From: Hericium rajendrae
Lineage: Eukaryota; Basidiomycota; Agaricomycetes; Russulales; Hericiaceae
DNA: 64,000 nucleotides
Reading direction: 5' to 3'
Assembly (NCBI GenBank): GCA_033439255.1
Contig: CM065880.1
Span: 434,001-498,000 of the forward strand
Shown here: in pieces, positions 45,398 through 56,102 of the stretch
Numbering within the stretch: position 1 is the first letter of the stretch
Layout of the letters: each line of letters starts with the position of its first letter
Translations under genes and position numbers: made by a program
Notes under the pieces: model-generated
What the model saw: only the letters and a program-made list of their open reading frames with translations
Told to the model about the DNA's origin: nothing
Database searches by the model: none

Positions 45398-45470
45398 ATA
45401 ACATGGTCGCGTGCATAATATCATCGTCATCACCCTTAGTGTCGATACAAAATGAATTATGTAGGAAGCA

Positions 45471-45770
45471 ATGAGTGATTCTGGAATTCTTTCTCGGCAT
45501 GCGGTGAGTCGACGATGGCAGGGATGCCAGCTTGCTTTAACTGCGCGGTGGGACCGAAGCCGGACAGGAGAAGTTGCGGGAGCCAACTGCCCCTGCAGAG
45601 ACGACAACTTCTTTCGTCGTCTTGACAGTATAACGAGTGCCTTTGGAAATAAGCACGTTGAGCGACAGAGACCAGCACAGGAACGATGCGTGGCGAGGGA
45701 ATTCTGGCCAATCTGCCACTAACATAGATTTGCGCAGACCTACAAATCTCCATTACAAAGAGCTCAAGAA
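45471..45770 (-). pseudogene. GMC oxidoreductase gene relic
   Basis: A fragment matching the middle of the GMC gene at 16273-18697. GTRYTVKTTKEVVVSAGAVG is followed, in another frame, by PQLLLSGFGPTAQLKQAGIP and AIVDSPHAEKEFQNHSLL. In the intact gene the corresponding stretch is [20 protein letters not shown] with [20 protein letters not shown]. The nucleotide order is also recognisably similar (for example GAGTGCCTTTGGAA in both). No Rossmann or catalytic part is present and a frame change is needed, so it is non-functional. It sits in the 429 bp between two convergent genes. Confidence 0.75.
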
Positions 45771-45825
45771 AATGATCACTTTACACAACATAAACTGCAC
45801 ATTATGACACGTCATTTCATGATTC

Positions 45826-48800
45826 CTAAGATCGTCCTTGAGATGACCAAGGTGGATTGTTCGTCACCACGTCCCCAACGCCGCCGTCAAGCACCGTATC
45901 GACGGTCAGATTGAGCTTCGGCGTCACAGCCACAGGTTCCATCGCCCAGAGTGCTACTGCCACGGTGCTAGAATTGCATGTCAGAACTGTTTCAGCGTAA
46001 GTATCAATAGTGAGTTCACTCACTTTTCGCCGCTGTAATCCAAAATCCCTTCATGGACGGGGAACTTAGTCTGAGGCCTGGAATCCAATAAAATCAGACA
46101 TGCGAACGAAAAAGTAGTGATCTCCGACGTACCCGAGGTTGCCGACCCTCTTGCCCATCATCCATCCATTGACGAACAAGATCGCGCGATACGGTTGAAC
46201 GCCGCCCTCTCCGAACGTGAATGACATCATCACGTCCAAGCCCTTCTCAATGTCGAGGTTAAACGTGGTCACGAAGAACCCGATACCAGCTGTGTTGTTA
46301 GGGAGACCGGACGAGAGATCGCGTTCCTGCCACGAGGATGTGTCGAAGCCGGGCAGATGCCAGCCCTGGCGCTCGCCGAAGAGGCCGCCCTCGTTGAACA
46401 CGCCGCGCGTCTTGTCGAGAAAGCTGTAGGTCTTGTTAAGACCAGAGCAAGAGAGGTGAGGATGGGCAGCGTACCCGGTGTAACCGCCAACCTTGCCCTG
46501 CACGCGCCAGTCTGAGAAGTTCCCCGTGTCGAGCTTGAAGCCGCGCACACCACGAGGCGATTTCGGTGTATTGGTCGTACCTGTAGGACGCGCTGTCAAA
46601 GGGTAGATCGCTAGACGTATGTCGCGTACTCACTTCCAGATTCGTTCAGACCCATGTTGTCCTGGTGCAGAAAGTAAGTCTGCATCCTCAGGCCTCAAGA
46701 GTTGTGAATTGTTTGAATACTTACCTGGACAATGGTGATGACGTTCTCTCCAGGTATCAGCGTACCAGCAGGGAAAGTGAACTTATCGTCCGTCTCCTCT
46801 AGGATATTCCTGTTGTTCGTCGAACTGCGGATTACAATAAGGAATCTATACACTTCAAGAAAAATCAGTCCGACTCACTTTCCAAATGACGTATTCAAGA
46901 AATGGCTGTTGAGCCAAACGCTGGCAGCGAACGCTACAGCAGAAGAAGGTTAGCCCTCGAGGGCCGAGGTAAAAGTCTGAGGAATGAGACCAACCTTCGC
47001 CTCCATTGATAGACAAGTTCACGGACTTCTCATTGCCAGTCGCATTGAAATGCCCGCGCCAAAGCACGACATTCTCACAGCTAGCGCAAAATCAGCCTGA
47101 CTCTGCACAAGACAAAACCGACACTCACAAGCCATAATCGCACCCGTACAGCACGCGTCCATCTCCGTAGTACGGCTTGAACGGAATATTCGTCGTCGTG
47201 TGGTTCGCCACCACCCACGCCGAATCATCAAACCCACTCTCGATCTCCGGCAAGCTGTCCTTGAACTTCCACCCCGTCAGCGCCGGCACATTCACGCCCT
47301 GCATGCCGCGCGCCGGCTCCAGCTGCCCCACGAACCCGCCTACCGACGTGAGACTGCCCACGGCATTCGTGTCCGGCGCGACGTCCTCCCCATTCCACGT
47401 CACGCGCCTGACGCCCGGCGGGCCCACGAGCACCAGGCGCGTCGTCGCGTTGATGTCCCCGCGCAGCGCGAGCGTGCCACCGCTCGACAGCGACGCGTTG
47501 CGCACGAGATGCGGCCCGCCGACGAGCAGCGTGTCGTTGCTCCCGAGGCCCCAGAAGGCCGCGAGCGGCGTGCTGCTGCTGGCGGGGAGCACGGGCGCCC
47601 AGAACGTCCCGGCGGTCGCGGCGTCCGCGAAGAGCACGAGCTGCATGGAGGAGTCGAAGACGGTGACCAGCCCCGTGATGCCCGGGAGGAAGGTGACGAT
47701 GGTCTGCGGGCCTGTGGTGTTGGTGAAGGAGACAAGGGAGGATTGGGCGCGGATGGAGGCGGGGCCTTGCAGGATAAGAGGGAGGCTTCATGCTCTTGGC
47801 TCGCATCGCCGTAGAGGAAGACGACGTCGCGCGAGCCGATGCGGCTCGCGAAAAGGATGGATGCAGTTGAATAAAGCAGCGTAGAGTTCTCGCCGAAGCG
47901 AAAGTCACTGACTATGACCTTGGACTCGCGGCCACCGAGCGTAATGTTCGATGCAATTTGAGGGACTTCAATGGTACCGGCAGAGGTATCGAGCGTCAGT
48001 GTGAACGTGGTAGTCGCACTGCGAGCCTTGTCACCAGGGTCCCGTGGATAGAATAAAGAAAGCAACGCACGTCGACGTCGAATCAGTCTGCCTCGCGATA
48101 TAGAACGACGCATTTGTGTCCGGGTTCCGCAACAGCACCGCGAACGCAGCAGAGTTCGAGATGTTCACAGCGCCCGTGCTGCTATTTCCGATCCAGTCTG
48201 TCTTGTAGAACTCGGAGGAGCTGCGCAGGAATAAGCCCTGGCGCTTCAGCTCCGTATACTTATCCGTCAGATCGCGATTTTCTTGAATCGCGCTGCCGTA
48301 GTCATATGAAGCTGATAGCAGTTCGTCGATGAGTCATCAGACGAATAGAGGATATCACGTACTGTAGACTCCACCGAAGGGTAACGCTCCCCATGAAGTG
48401 CCGCTGGGAAAGTATGAGGGAACTTTAGTGTAGTCCGGACGAGAGTTCGATTGCGTACCCATAGACCATATAATAACTGATCAGCTTAGCATTTGCGGCC
48501 CACTGGGAGCGATAAAACACGGATTCGAAGTCGGCGCCTGTCAACACCCTACAATTCTCGTAGCCCGGAGCAGTTGGGCCCCATGCGTCGAAAGAACCGC
48601 CTTGGAACTGGACGAGCGTTAACATTCAACTCTGCACCGTTGATAACAGCTCGTAATAACGTGACGTACCTCTGGGAAGTAGAATGGCTGGCTGGGATTA
48701 GTGTCTATCCATGGAAGTGAGTATATGCGCATGCTAAGAAGATTTGTGCGAACCTTCGTGGTAATCGTGCCAGTTGGTCGGAACCGGCGCCCATCGCGTA

Positions 48801-50003
48801 GGATTCGAGCAATCAAATCCTTGAGGGTACGAGTCCAGCCTGTGTATGCTTTGATGAGAAAAGGGATTAGAGGAGATTCCGGCCATACCCATAGATGTCA
48901 ACAGCTCCCTGTTCGTCGTATGTTCAGCAAACAATGCATCAAAACGAATTGGAACTCACAGTTCCATTTACGAAAGTTCTTTCCCTCGCCAGGATCATTG
49001 TAGGTCAGAGGCACGACAATGGAGGAATTATGGTACGCTGCTTCCAGCTCGGCAAAGTACTCTGCATCGCCGAATCCGCTCTGTTCGTACTCATTGTCTA
49101 CAGCCATCTATGAGCTCCATGACTCAGTACGCAAAAAAGCAGATCTACCTATTTGGATTGCTGAAATATGGAACACAACACACTTAATCGCATGCCTACC
49201 AAAGCGTATATCGCCACTCACCAATAACAGGTCCACCCTGCGTAATCTGGTATGGCACTGTCTCCCTTATAATGCCCTGGATATAATCCTGCCAAGATTC
49301 TTGGAAATCCGTCGCATTCGTCCGCAGCTGTCCGGCGACCTGGCTCGTCACCCAATGCGCGATACCGCCAGCCGTCGTCTCCGCGTTGATGTAGGGTCCG
49401 GGCCGCAAGATGATCCACACGCCCGCCGCGCGCGCAGCTTCGTAAATCGGCTGCAGCGCGCGGTACGCGTCGAAATCGATGACGCCGGGCGACGGGTTGA
49501 TCAGCCCCCAGTGCGTGTAGAGGGAGATGGCGTTCAGGCCTGCGGCTTTGATCTTCTGGAGGATGTCCGGCCAGAGGCTGGGCACGGGCAGACGGAAGGT
49601 GTGGAACTCGCCCGAGCTGGGTGGGGTGAGGTGAGAGGTCTGGGATGAAGCTTCAAAGCACATACAGGATGAATACGCGCTGGCCTCGCAGGAATAAGCT
49701 GTAGCCGTCCCATTGAACCTGGTCCGTACGGTTGTTCGAGGACAACAGTTCGGTGTCAACGGCCGCAGGCTGGGACACAAGCACATTCCGATCCTGCAGA
49801 GGGAAGAAGCGTGCAACGAGGTCTGCATAGCCCGAACCAGCGAGAACACGGTTCAGAGTAACCGAAGGATGCGCAGGCAGTATCCAGGCGAGGCTCAACG
49901 CGACGGATACAAATGCGAGGAGGGCATAGGACGTCCACGTTCTGTTCTTCTGCTCGATCCCCATCGGACGATGAAAAGCAGGAACAGCAGACAAAGTCGC
50001 CAT
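45826..50003 (-). CDS. GH35 beta-galactosidase, membrane-anchored or secreted
   Basis: A retaining beta-galactosidase of glycoside hydrolase family 35, about 1,000 residues in roughly 17 exons. The start at 50003 (MATLSAVPAFHRPMGIEQKN) precedes one hydrophobic segment (SYALLAFVSVALSLAWILP), a signal anchor or long signal peptide. The catalytic barrel contains SGEFHTFRLPVPSLWPDIL, GLNAISLYTHWGLINPSPG, GVWIILRPGPYINAETTAGG and the acid/base site GGPVI-AIQI-DNEYEQ, assembled through a 12 nt exon at 49149-49160. The nucleophile site is FPE-FQGGSFDAWGP. C-terminal beta domains include WRGHFNATG, GENVITIVQDNMGLNESG and FVNGWMMGKRVGN, ending PPWSSQGRS. One frame change lies at a GGG run (47780-47782). 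It degrades galactan or galactosides outside the cell. Confidence 0.9.
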
Positions 50004-50399
50004 CTTCTGTAAGTGTATGGCCTTACCATCTCTCCGTCCGCCATCTTCGCTGTGCTTTATGCAGTCCTTGGGCCCCAAGTCATGAGTGTCTCCATGACGC
50101 ATGATCGCCGAACAACCTCCAGCGTGCTAGAGCTATTATGAGAGAACCTGGGCGAGCCGAGCACCCTTGTGACCGCGCGCGCATGCACAAGAAGACGAGA
50201 GAAGAGCCGACGAACTCAGCTGGGCTTGATGGAGTAGGACGCGAAGCCTGTATAAGGACGTGCGTTCGCGACATGAGCGTCCTCGTGCCACGCGTCGGTC
50301 CGCGCATCACCGTTTCGGGACACTCTCGCACATTATCGAAAAATATTCTCCTACCTCTCAAACTGACTGTTCCCCTGCCTTCCACAACATACTATGACC

Positions 50400-52074
50400 T
50401 ACACTGCCGTCTGAGCTTCGAGGTCGAGCCGACCCGTTTGGGGGGCTTGTCGCCTCAGCCTCCGGTCCAAGGTCGAAGCGAACTCGGGCCCGATGTTTGA
50501 TAGATGCGCAAACATGTACATAGTCTCGACCCTGTGTTTGACGTCGATACGACCTCCGAATCGTCGACGTCGATACCGCATCGTTCCCAGCGTGTGCCCA
50601 ACCCAGGAAAGGTGGCTGCGCTCAAGGTCTGCTCAGAGCAGGTTGATATGACATCGAAACCGACGTTGCCGCAAGGCCGAGGTCTCGACGTCAGGCTGAC
50701 CTTTGCTTGTGCGACTTACAAGAAATCTGCATCGGTCTTTCCAGCGCCTTGCCCTTGCTCATTGCCTTTTCACCTTTATCGTTTGGACAACTACAGTACT
50801 AACCTCTTTAATCTTCACGGTATATTCATGAGCTATCCCAGATTGTTAGCAGTAACCTGAAATTCTGTTTTGTCCAGATTCTGAGCAAGATGGCACTCTG
50901 TTCCAATGCAAGGTCTGCCTGCCACCGTTCCCGACCCACGGCTGTCCTCTAAAATTCTTGGGCGACATGTATGCACACACAAACATCAGAGATGCTCGAC
51001 AGAATATGCAGAAGGGGCGGCGCTGAGAATGCAACACGCGTGCCATTTGGACCTGCACCCGTGACGCCAATCTTGAACCATCGGCGAAGTGAACAGTGTA
51101 GATTTTGGGATGCGTGAGACACATCACCGATCGCCGCTCAGCATCGCTGCAGTGACAGCTGGCGCTTCTACACCACCATGAGTCTCCTTCATCTCATTTT
51201 CATTGCTCCTTTGTTTCCTGTTATCATCCATCTAATATTCTCTATTCATTTCTTCCAGGAAGGCGAAGCTCACGAATATCAGTTCTAGCACTCGACTGAC
51301 TGATAATTTAAGGAATGTTACAAGCAGCTTGCAATGACAGTGGAACCTGTGGAAAGGGTCACTAAAGGGTCCAGCTGGTACGTGTGCACTTGCATTTCTA
51401 TTCGAATCTCTCATTCACGACGGGTACTGGTATCTTTGCGAAGGCACTCAAGTCACTTCTATGCAGACTTCCGACGTAGGTGGTGCCCAGGTGATAATTC
51501 TCTGTGTGCATGCTCGTCGCCATCATCTCGTGGCAGCGCTCTTGCAACTAGCTCGGTCACTCGCACGCCTTCACGTCTGTCGTCGTGCGGCGCGGCTCGT
51601 TCGCTTGCACCGTGCGGCGAATCGAGAAGCGTGATAAGTCCTGACCCGCTGACGAGAGTTATGCTAGCGATGCTGATGCTTTCAGCAAGATACCCAGTGA
51701 CCCACTGATGTCAGTACGGGTAACCCGTACGAACAGAAATCATGCTCGTCATTCTCCATAGATAGTAGTACATGGTTATTGTGTCTCATTTACCATAGGA
51801 TCCTTAATTCATCGCTTTCTTGTATTCAATCTGGTTGCGACCGCAAGGGCAGCAGAAGGACTGGCGCACAGAAATATCTGCCCCGTAATATTACTAAGCG
51901 TATCTTTCACATCGACGTTGCACCAGTGTCGATGCCCGACCTCACTCGAGGTCGGACATGTCCGATGTCGATCCAGCAAGCCCCCCAAACGGGCTGACGC
52001 GGCCTCGTTTCCAACGTCATTTCGACCTCCAGCATTCAACCTCAGTTTGATATCGGAGCTCAGACGGTAGTGTA
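50400..52074. repeat. Inverted-repeat pair bounding ~1.7 kb
   Basis: The plus-strand sequence TACACTGCCGTCTGAGCTTC at 50400 reappears inverted at 52053-52074, with 20 of 22 bases matching. Inside it, a 17 bp stretch at 50433-50449 (CCCGTTTGGGGGGCTTG) has an exact reverse complement at 51977-51993. The spacing between outer and inner matches differs (11 versus 59 bp). This fits either terminal inverted repeats of a degraded element or two opposed copies of a dispersed repeat. No transposase-like frame is seen between them and no clear target-site duplication. Confidence 0.45.
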
Positions 52075-52085
52075 AGGTTCGACAC

Positions 52086-52090
52086 AAAAA
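52086..52090 (-). terminator. RNA polymerase III terminator of tRNA-Pro
   Basis: A run of five T on the minus strand, 21 bases past the 3' end of the tRNA, is the expected Pol III stop signal. Confidence 0.6.
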
Positions 52091-52110
52091 GCTTAGATCC
52101 GAGATCTCTA

Positions 52111-52206
52111 GGGCCTGGCCGGGAATTGAACCCGGGACCTCCTCCAATTGTCACGTGACCATTCACACAGCCCTAAGAAGGAATCATACTACTAGACCAC
52201 CAGGCC
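52111..52206 (-). tRNA. tRNA-Pro (anticodon AGG) with an intron
   Basis: Read on the minus strand, the acceptor stem GGCCTGG pairs with CCAGGCC. The A-box-like D arm is TGGTCTAGTAGTATGAT. The anticodon stem CCTTC/GGAGG (one G-U) encloses TTAGGG with anticodon AGG. The T arm CCGGGTTCAATTCCCGG is perfect. An intron of about 24 nt lies one base 3' of the anticodon, as in eukaryotic nuclear tRNAs. The discriminator base is C, as in fungal tRNA-Pro. CCA is not encoded. Confidence 0.85.
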
Positions 52207-52209
52207 ATA

Positions 52210-52789
52210 TTGATAAATAACGATTTTATAATCTATCAGTGATCTTCAAAAAATCTTAAATACTCTCTGTCACCATCTAAGTACTTGAGTAACAGCAAAG
52301 TATCAGGAAGTAAAATTGTATAGCATAGAAAAATATTTGAGAGAAAATAACTAAAAGCATACTAGAAGGTAAAGAGAATGATAGGAGATTTTTTGTTTTT
52401 GCATAACGATTTGTCCAACCAGATCCACTAGCAAGAACTTACAAGTTGACTCAAGTTTCAAATCTGATTAAAACAAAAACAAAGTTAAACTTGAGTTCTA
52501 TCAAGTCTAGCATATACTTAACATATAATATATTATTGCATGAAAGTTTAAACTACAGGTGAAAAACTTATGTGTAAAATTTCTGAAGTTTTAAAAATGT
52601 GAGGACTTTATAGAGAGTTCTACACAGGACCCTAGCATTATAATCACCAAACATACACAAAGATACAAACAATAAAATGTCAATATTTGAGAAGAAATAT
52701 TAACATAAGTAAATGTATATGTAAAACTGCTGGTCAACAAGAGAACAGTTCTTATCAATAACTACCACAAGAAGAAAAGAGGAAAGTTT
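52210..52789. other. AT-rich block
   Basis: About 580 bp of clearly AT-rich sequence, far richer than the flanking coding DNA, with many A and T runs. It lies between the tRNA and the 3' end of the Cys-cluster gene. Part may be that gene's 3' UTR. I see no tandem repeat or open frame. Confidence 0.6.
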
Positions 52790-55669
52790 TCAACCCTGAG
52801 CATGTTTCAATGCCAACAGACAATCCAGTTTTTTTTCAATGCGATCCATGCTCTCTTTCAACTGATCAATCTTTACTTCCATCTGCTCCTGCCCAAATTG
52901 AATTTGCTGACATACTCCTGTCAGACACACTATGTCTGAGTCCATATGTTTGATGTCAGTGAGGATTGTCTTCATATGTTCTTGCAAGAATGCTGCTTCA
53001 GAAAGCTGTGTCCTTGGGTTTGGAGTTGAGAATGTGGCTTGAGAACTAGATGAATGCATGGAAGGCAATACTTGATGAGCCTTCTGATTATCCTTGAGTT
53101 TCTGAGAAAGAATGTTGGCCTCAGGGGAAGAGAGACGAGATGAGAGAGAAGAGACATGAGACAAGGGAGGAGAGACACGAGACAAGGGAGGAGAGATGTA
53201 AACTGCCGGCTGCTTGCCTTTGTTTCTGGAAGGATTAGTTTCGATCATAGAAGCTGATTCGACAGTGGCATTGCACATGTCTCCGAGCCCTTGCATTTTA
53301 CGTGTCTGAGCACGAGTGTGCTTCAACGAACTGTCTAGCAATGATGAGGATGATGTGGCATGATGGTGGTCTTCATCAGGTGCCAAGGTGTCTGGATGCA
53401 GTGAGGATGTGTCGCGTAGACGAGTATGTATATCGCTCGTGGCATCTATTATCGCGATGGTATCCGGGAGTGTGGGGTAAGGCTCGGCAGCATGGAGCTT
53501 GAGTACAGACAGATATTGGTGTGGACGGTACACCTTTTTGGTCCCCGTTCCTGCATCTTTGGCTCGATGCGAACAAGTTTTCTTGCCTCGTGAACATGCA
53601 GGGCAGGATTGACAAGCGAGATTCTCTTTACATGTGAGACCATTCCTGTTGCAGTAATCGCACTTTGAAAGCTGTCAAAGACGGTGAGCTTGGAAGAAAG
53701 ATTACTTGTTCCCCACGTACCTTAATTTTCTTGATCGTCTCTACCCACTCCAAATAGACTGGATCCCTAAGGACCTGGACCGGAAAACTAAGGACAGAAT
53801 TATTGTCGTCGCACTGCGAACGGACTTCTTTTCCCTCCCGTTCTTTCCCGACGAAGGCTGCTTGATCGTCACCTGGCTGGGTGACCATGTTCACCACATC
53901 GTTGACAGCCTGTGACGCTCGATCAAATCTGCATGATGAATGCACGCAATAAGACGTACCTGTTTCCCCGTGGACATTTGTTTCATCCTCTTGCTGGCGG
54001 GTTCGCGAGCGTCCTCAGTAGTATCTAGGACGGAGGATTGGCCTCGCGTTCGCTACATACGAACGTTATCACACGCACTCTGCGATGCCAGACAAACGAT
54101 TTACTTACATTTGCACCTTCGGGCCCACTCATGCCTCTCTTGCTGGAGCTATGCGGCGACTCGGTCTCTGCCTCCTCGCTGCCCAAGTCTACTTGTGTGC
54201 GCTATGATGCGGTCTGAACGCACTGAAGGAGAACTGTAGGGAATGAAATGTACCTTTTTCCCCTTGGCAGGGTTTGTCGTCGACTGGCTGCGGCGATGGC
54301 CGAGGCGACTGGGATAAATGTCATGTTGTTCCAATGCCGGCTCGAGTTCTTCATGGACCATGTCCGAGGTGCCGGGATCATGTTCGTCATTGGTTCCATC
54401 TGCGTTCACCGATCCCTGCTCCATACGCGACTGGGACTCTGCGGAGTTCTGCCATGTTACCCACGTAAGCCTGCTCCCTCTGGTATGGAAGGCGAACAGC
54501 GTACCTGCGGCCTTGCGTTCCTGCTATTTCTCGAATCGCCCCCGATAAGATTGTCGATGCGATCAACGGGGTCGCATGCTCCCGCTTCCTGACGTCGGTC
54601 TTTGTGACGATGTTTGGGAGGGATGGAACCGTAAACCAGCGACTGTACCACTTTACCCTGCTTTGCTCATATAAGCACGGTCAACGAGAGTAGGGAACGT
54701 GTCTACCTTTTGGCCCTTGGAGATATCCTTGTCCGGGTCGTTGGCGCTCCGGGCCACTTGCCTGTCTACACGGTAGACTCGAGCGGACGGTCCTGCCTCG
54801 ACCTGAATAGGGACAATGGATTTCTGGAGTATTGGGCGATGATGACCGCCTTCCTCTTCGTTCGTCGTGTCTTCCTGTTCAATATTTGACGATCGAACGA
54901 GGGATTCTACCTCTCCCCGTTTGCGCTACGGTTCCACATTACCGTGCTGCATTCGGATGCAGGGCAGAGGACGTACCTTTTCACAGGAGGGAACGTGTTG
55001 GATCTCTGGGCAGCGGATATGGCAGTCTGCAGATTTGCGTTGCACGGGGACTTGTTCTGCATTTTCTGTCCCTGGATCGTCGAAGGCGGAGCGTGTGCGT
55101 TGGGAATGATCGGGTCCATGATTTTCACGCACTTGCCCTCCATGCTCTGTGGGCGGATATTCGAGAGACAACGGTGGCTCTTGTTGCGGCCCATGAAGGG
55201 AACCCTCATGCTGGACGAGGTTCTCGGGTCCTGTACGAGGCGAGACGCCGGGAGCTGATCCATCTAACAGCATCCACCATCGATCTTCGTCGCGCCCGTC
55301 GTGCCATTCGAGAGCTCCGGCCGGAAATAAGTTAGGCACTCCATTGTCATTTGTCTCTGACAAGCGGGAGAAGTCCAGATGTTCGATGTCGACGTCCCTT
55401 TCGGCCATCTGCAGCCATGCACTGAGAACAAGCGGGGGGAGTTCCACCCGCTTCACCTTGTTAACGCACTGGTTCGCACAAGAACCGACAGCATCCTATC
55501 CATACTATGAGTATGTACTTAGGGCTTGGGACTGACTCACGTATTCTGTATAGAGTTGTGGCAACCATAGCTGCCTTGCAACGGGAGGCAATGCCTTGAG
55601 AGCCTTGAGAGCCACTTCCAAACGAGCCGCGCGCCAGCAGAAACGCCGGAGGGGTGTCTTGTCGCCCAT
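52790..55669 (-). CDS. Unrecognised multi-exon gene with a zinc-cluster-like Cys motif
   Basis: The proposed start at 55669 gives MGDKTPLRRFCWRAARLEVA, then ALPPVARQLWLPQLYTEY. A following exon has VELPPLVLSAWLQMAERDVD and IEHLDFSRLSETNDNGVPNL. Middle exons (54-55 kb) are Ser/Pro/Glu-rich and hard to delimit. Near 53640 a Cys-rich stretch reads KCDYCNRNGLTCKENLACQS then CPACSRGKKTCSHR. Its spacing, C-x2-C-x6-C-x5-C-x2-C-x2-C-x6-C, is close to a fungal Zn2Cys6 cluster with one extra Cys. The last exon (YRPHQYLSVLKLHAAEPYPT to ALKHAQG, stop at 52790) ends in a predicted coiled coil (VKIDQLKESMDRIEKKLDCL). A DNA-binding role is plausible from the motif but unproven. The composition and its neighbours (tRNA, AT-rich block) suggest a lineage-specific or element-associated gene. 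Confidence 0.45.
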
Positions 55670-56102
55670 ACGAGACAGTGAGAGAGGGACGGAGAGACAG
55701 AAAGAGATCGGTACAAAGTCAATGAAGAGATCGCTGTGGGTGGGGCAGTTGTTGTCTGTCGGCGCCTAGTGCACGTGAGAAACGGGCAAGCGGGGCATCA
55801 GATCGGTCGATTGTGACTGCAAGCTTCACGCTTTGCCAACGACACCATGGATTCAACCACCGGTTTGGACACCTCAGAGGATGCAACCGTCGTAACAAGT
55901 AGGTTCAAGACGTTGTAACGGCACATGAAGATCCCGCGCCGGGCAACAATGCTGTGCGTATGTATCCCCGCCCGAAGAAAGGACCCATAGTAGCCTGCGT
56001 AATGTACCGTGAAAGATAATGGAATATCGACAACAGATGACAAGACAACACCAATGGGCAGACTCAACACCACGCCAAGCGTCCGTCGCGCAACCACGAC
56101 CT
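55670..56102. other. Spacer
   Basis: A spacer of about 430 bp between the start of the Cys-cluster gene and the stop of FEN1. Nothing supported is seen. Confidence 0.4.

Larger units (their letters stand above)
50004..52110. other. Gene-poor region
   Basis: About 2.1 kb without a supportable gene. Frames present have no domain motif and no splice pattern. It contains the inverted-repeat pair annotated separately and short palindromes such as TCGGACATGTCCGA near 51952. Confidence 0.5.

Noticed and set aside
47228-47908. Long frames on both strands inside GH35
   Set aside because: Shadows of the GC-rich GH35 exon. The GH35 frame has the family motifs.
50138-50860. Two plus-strand frames downstream of the GH35 start
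   Set aside because: No splice pattern, no domain, composition not protein-like.
51334-51708. 124-codon plus-strand frame
   Set aside because: Cys/Ser/Arg-rich without motif and lies within the inverted-repeat segment.
52210-52790. Inserted mitochondrial DNA in the AT-rich block
   Set aside because: No mitochondrial gene or tRNA motif is recognisable. AT-richness alone is not enough.
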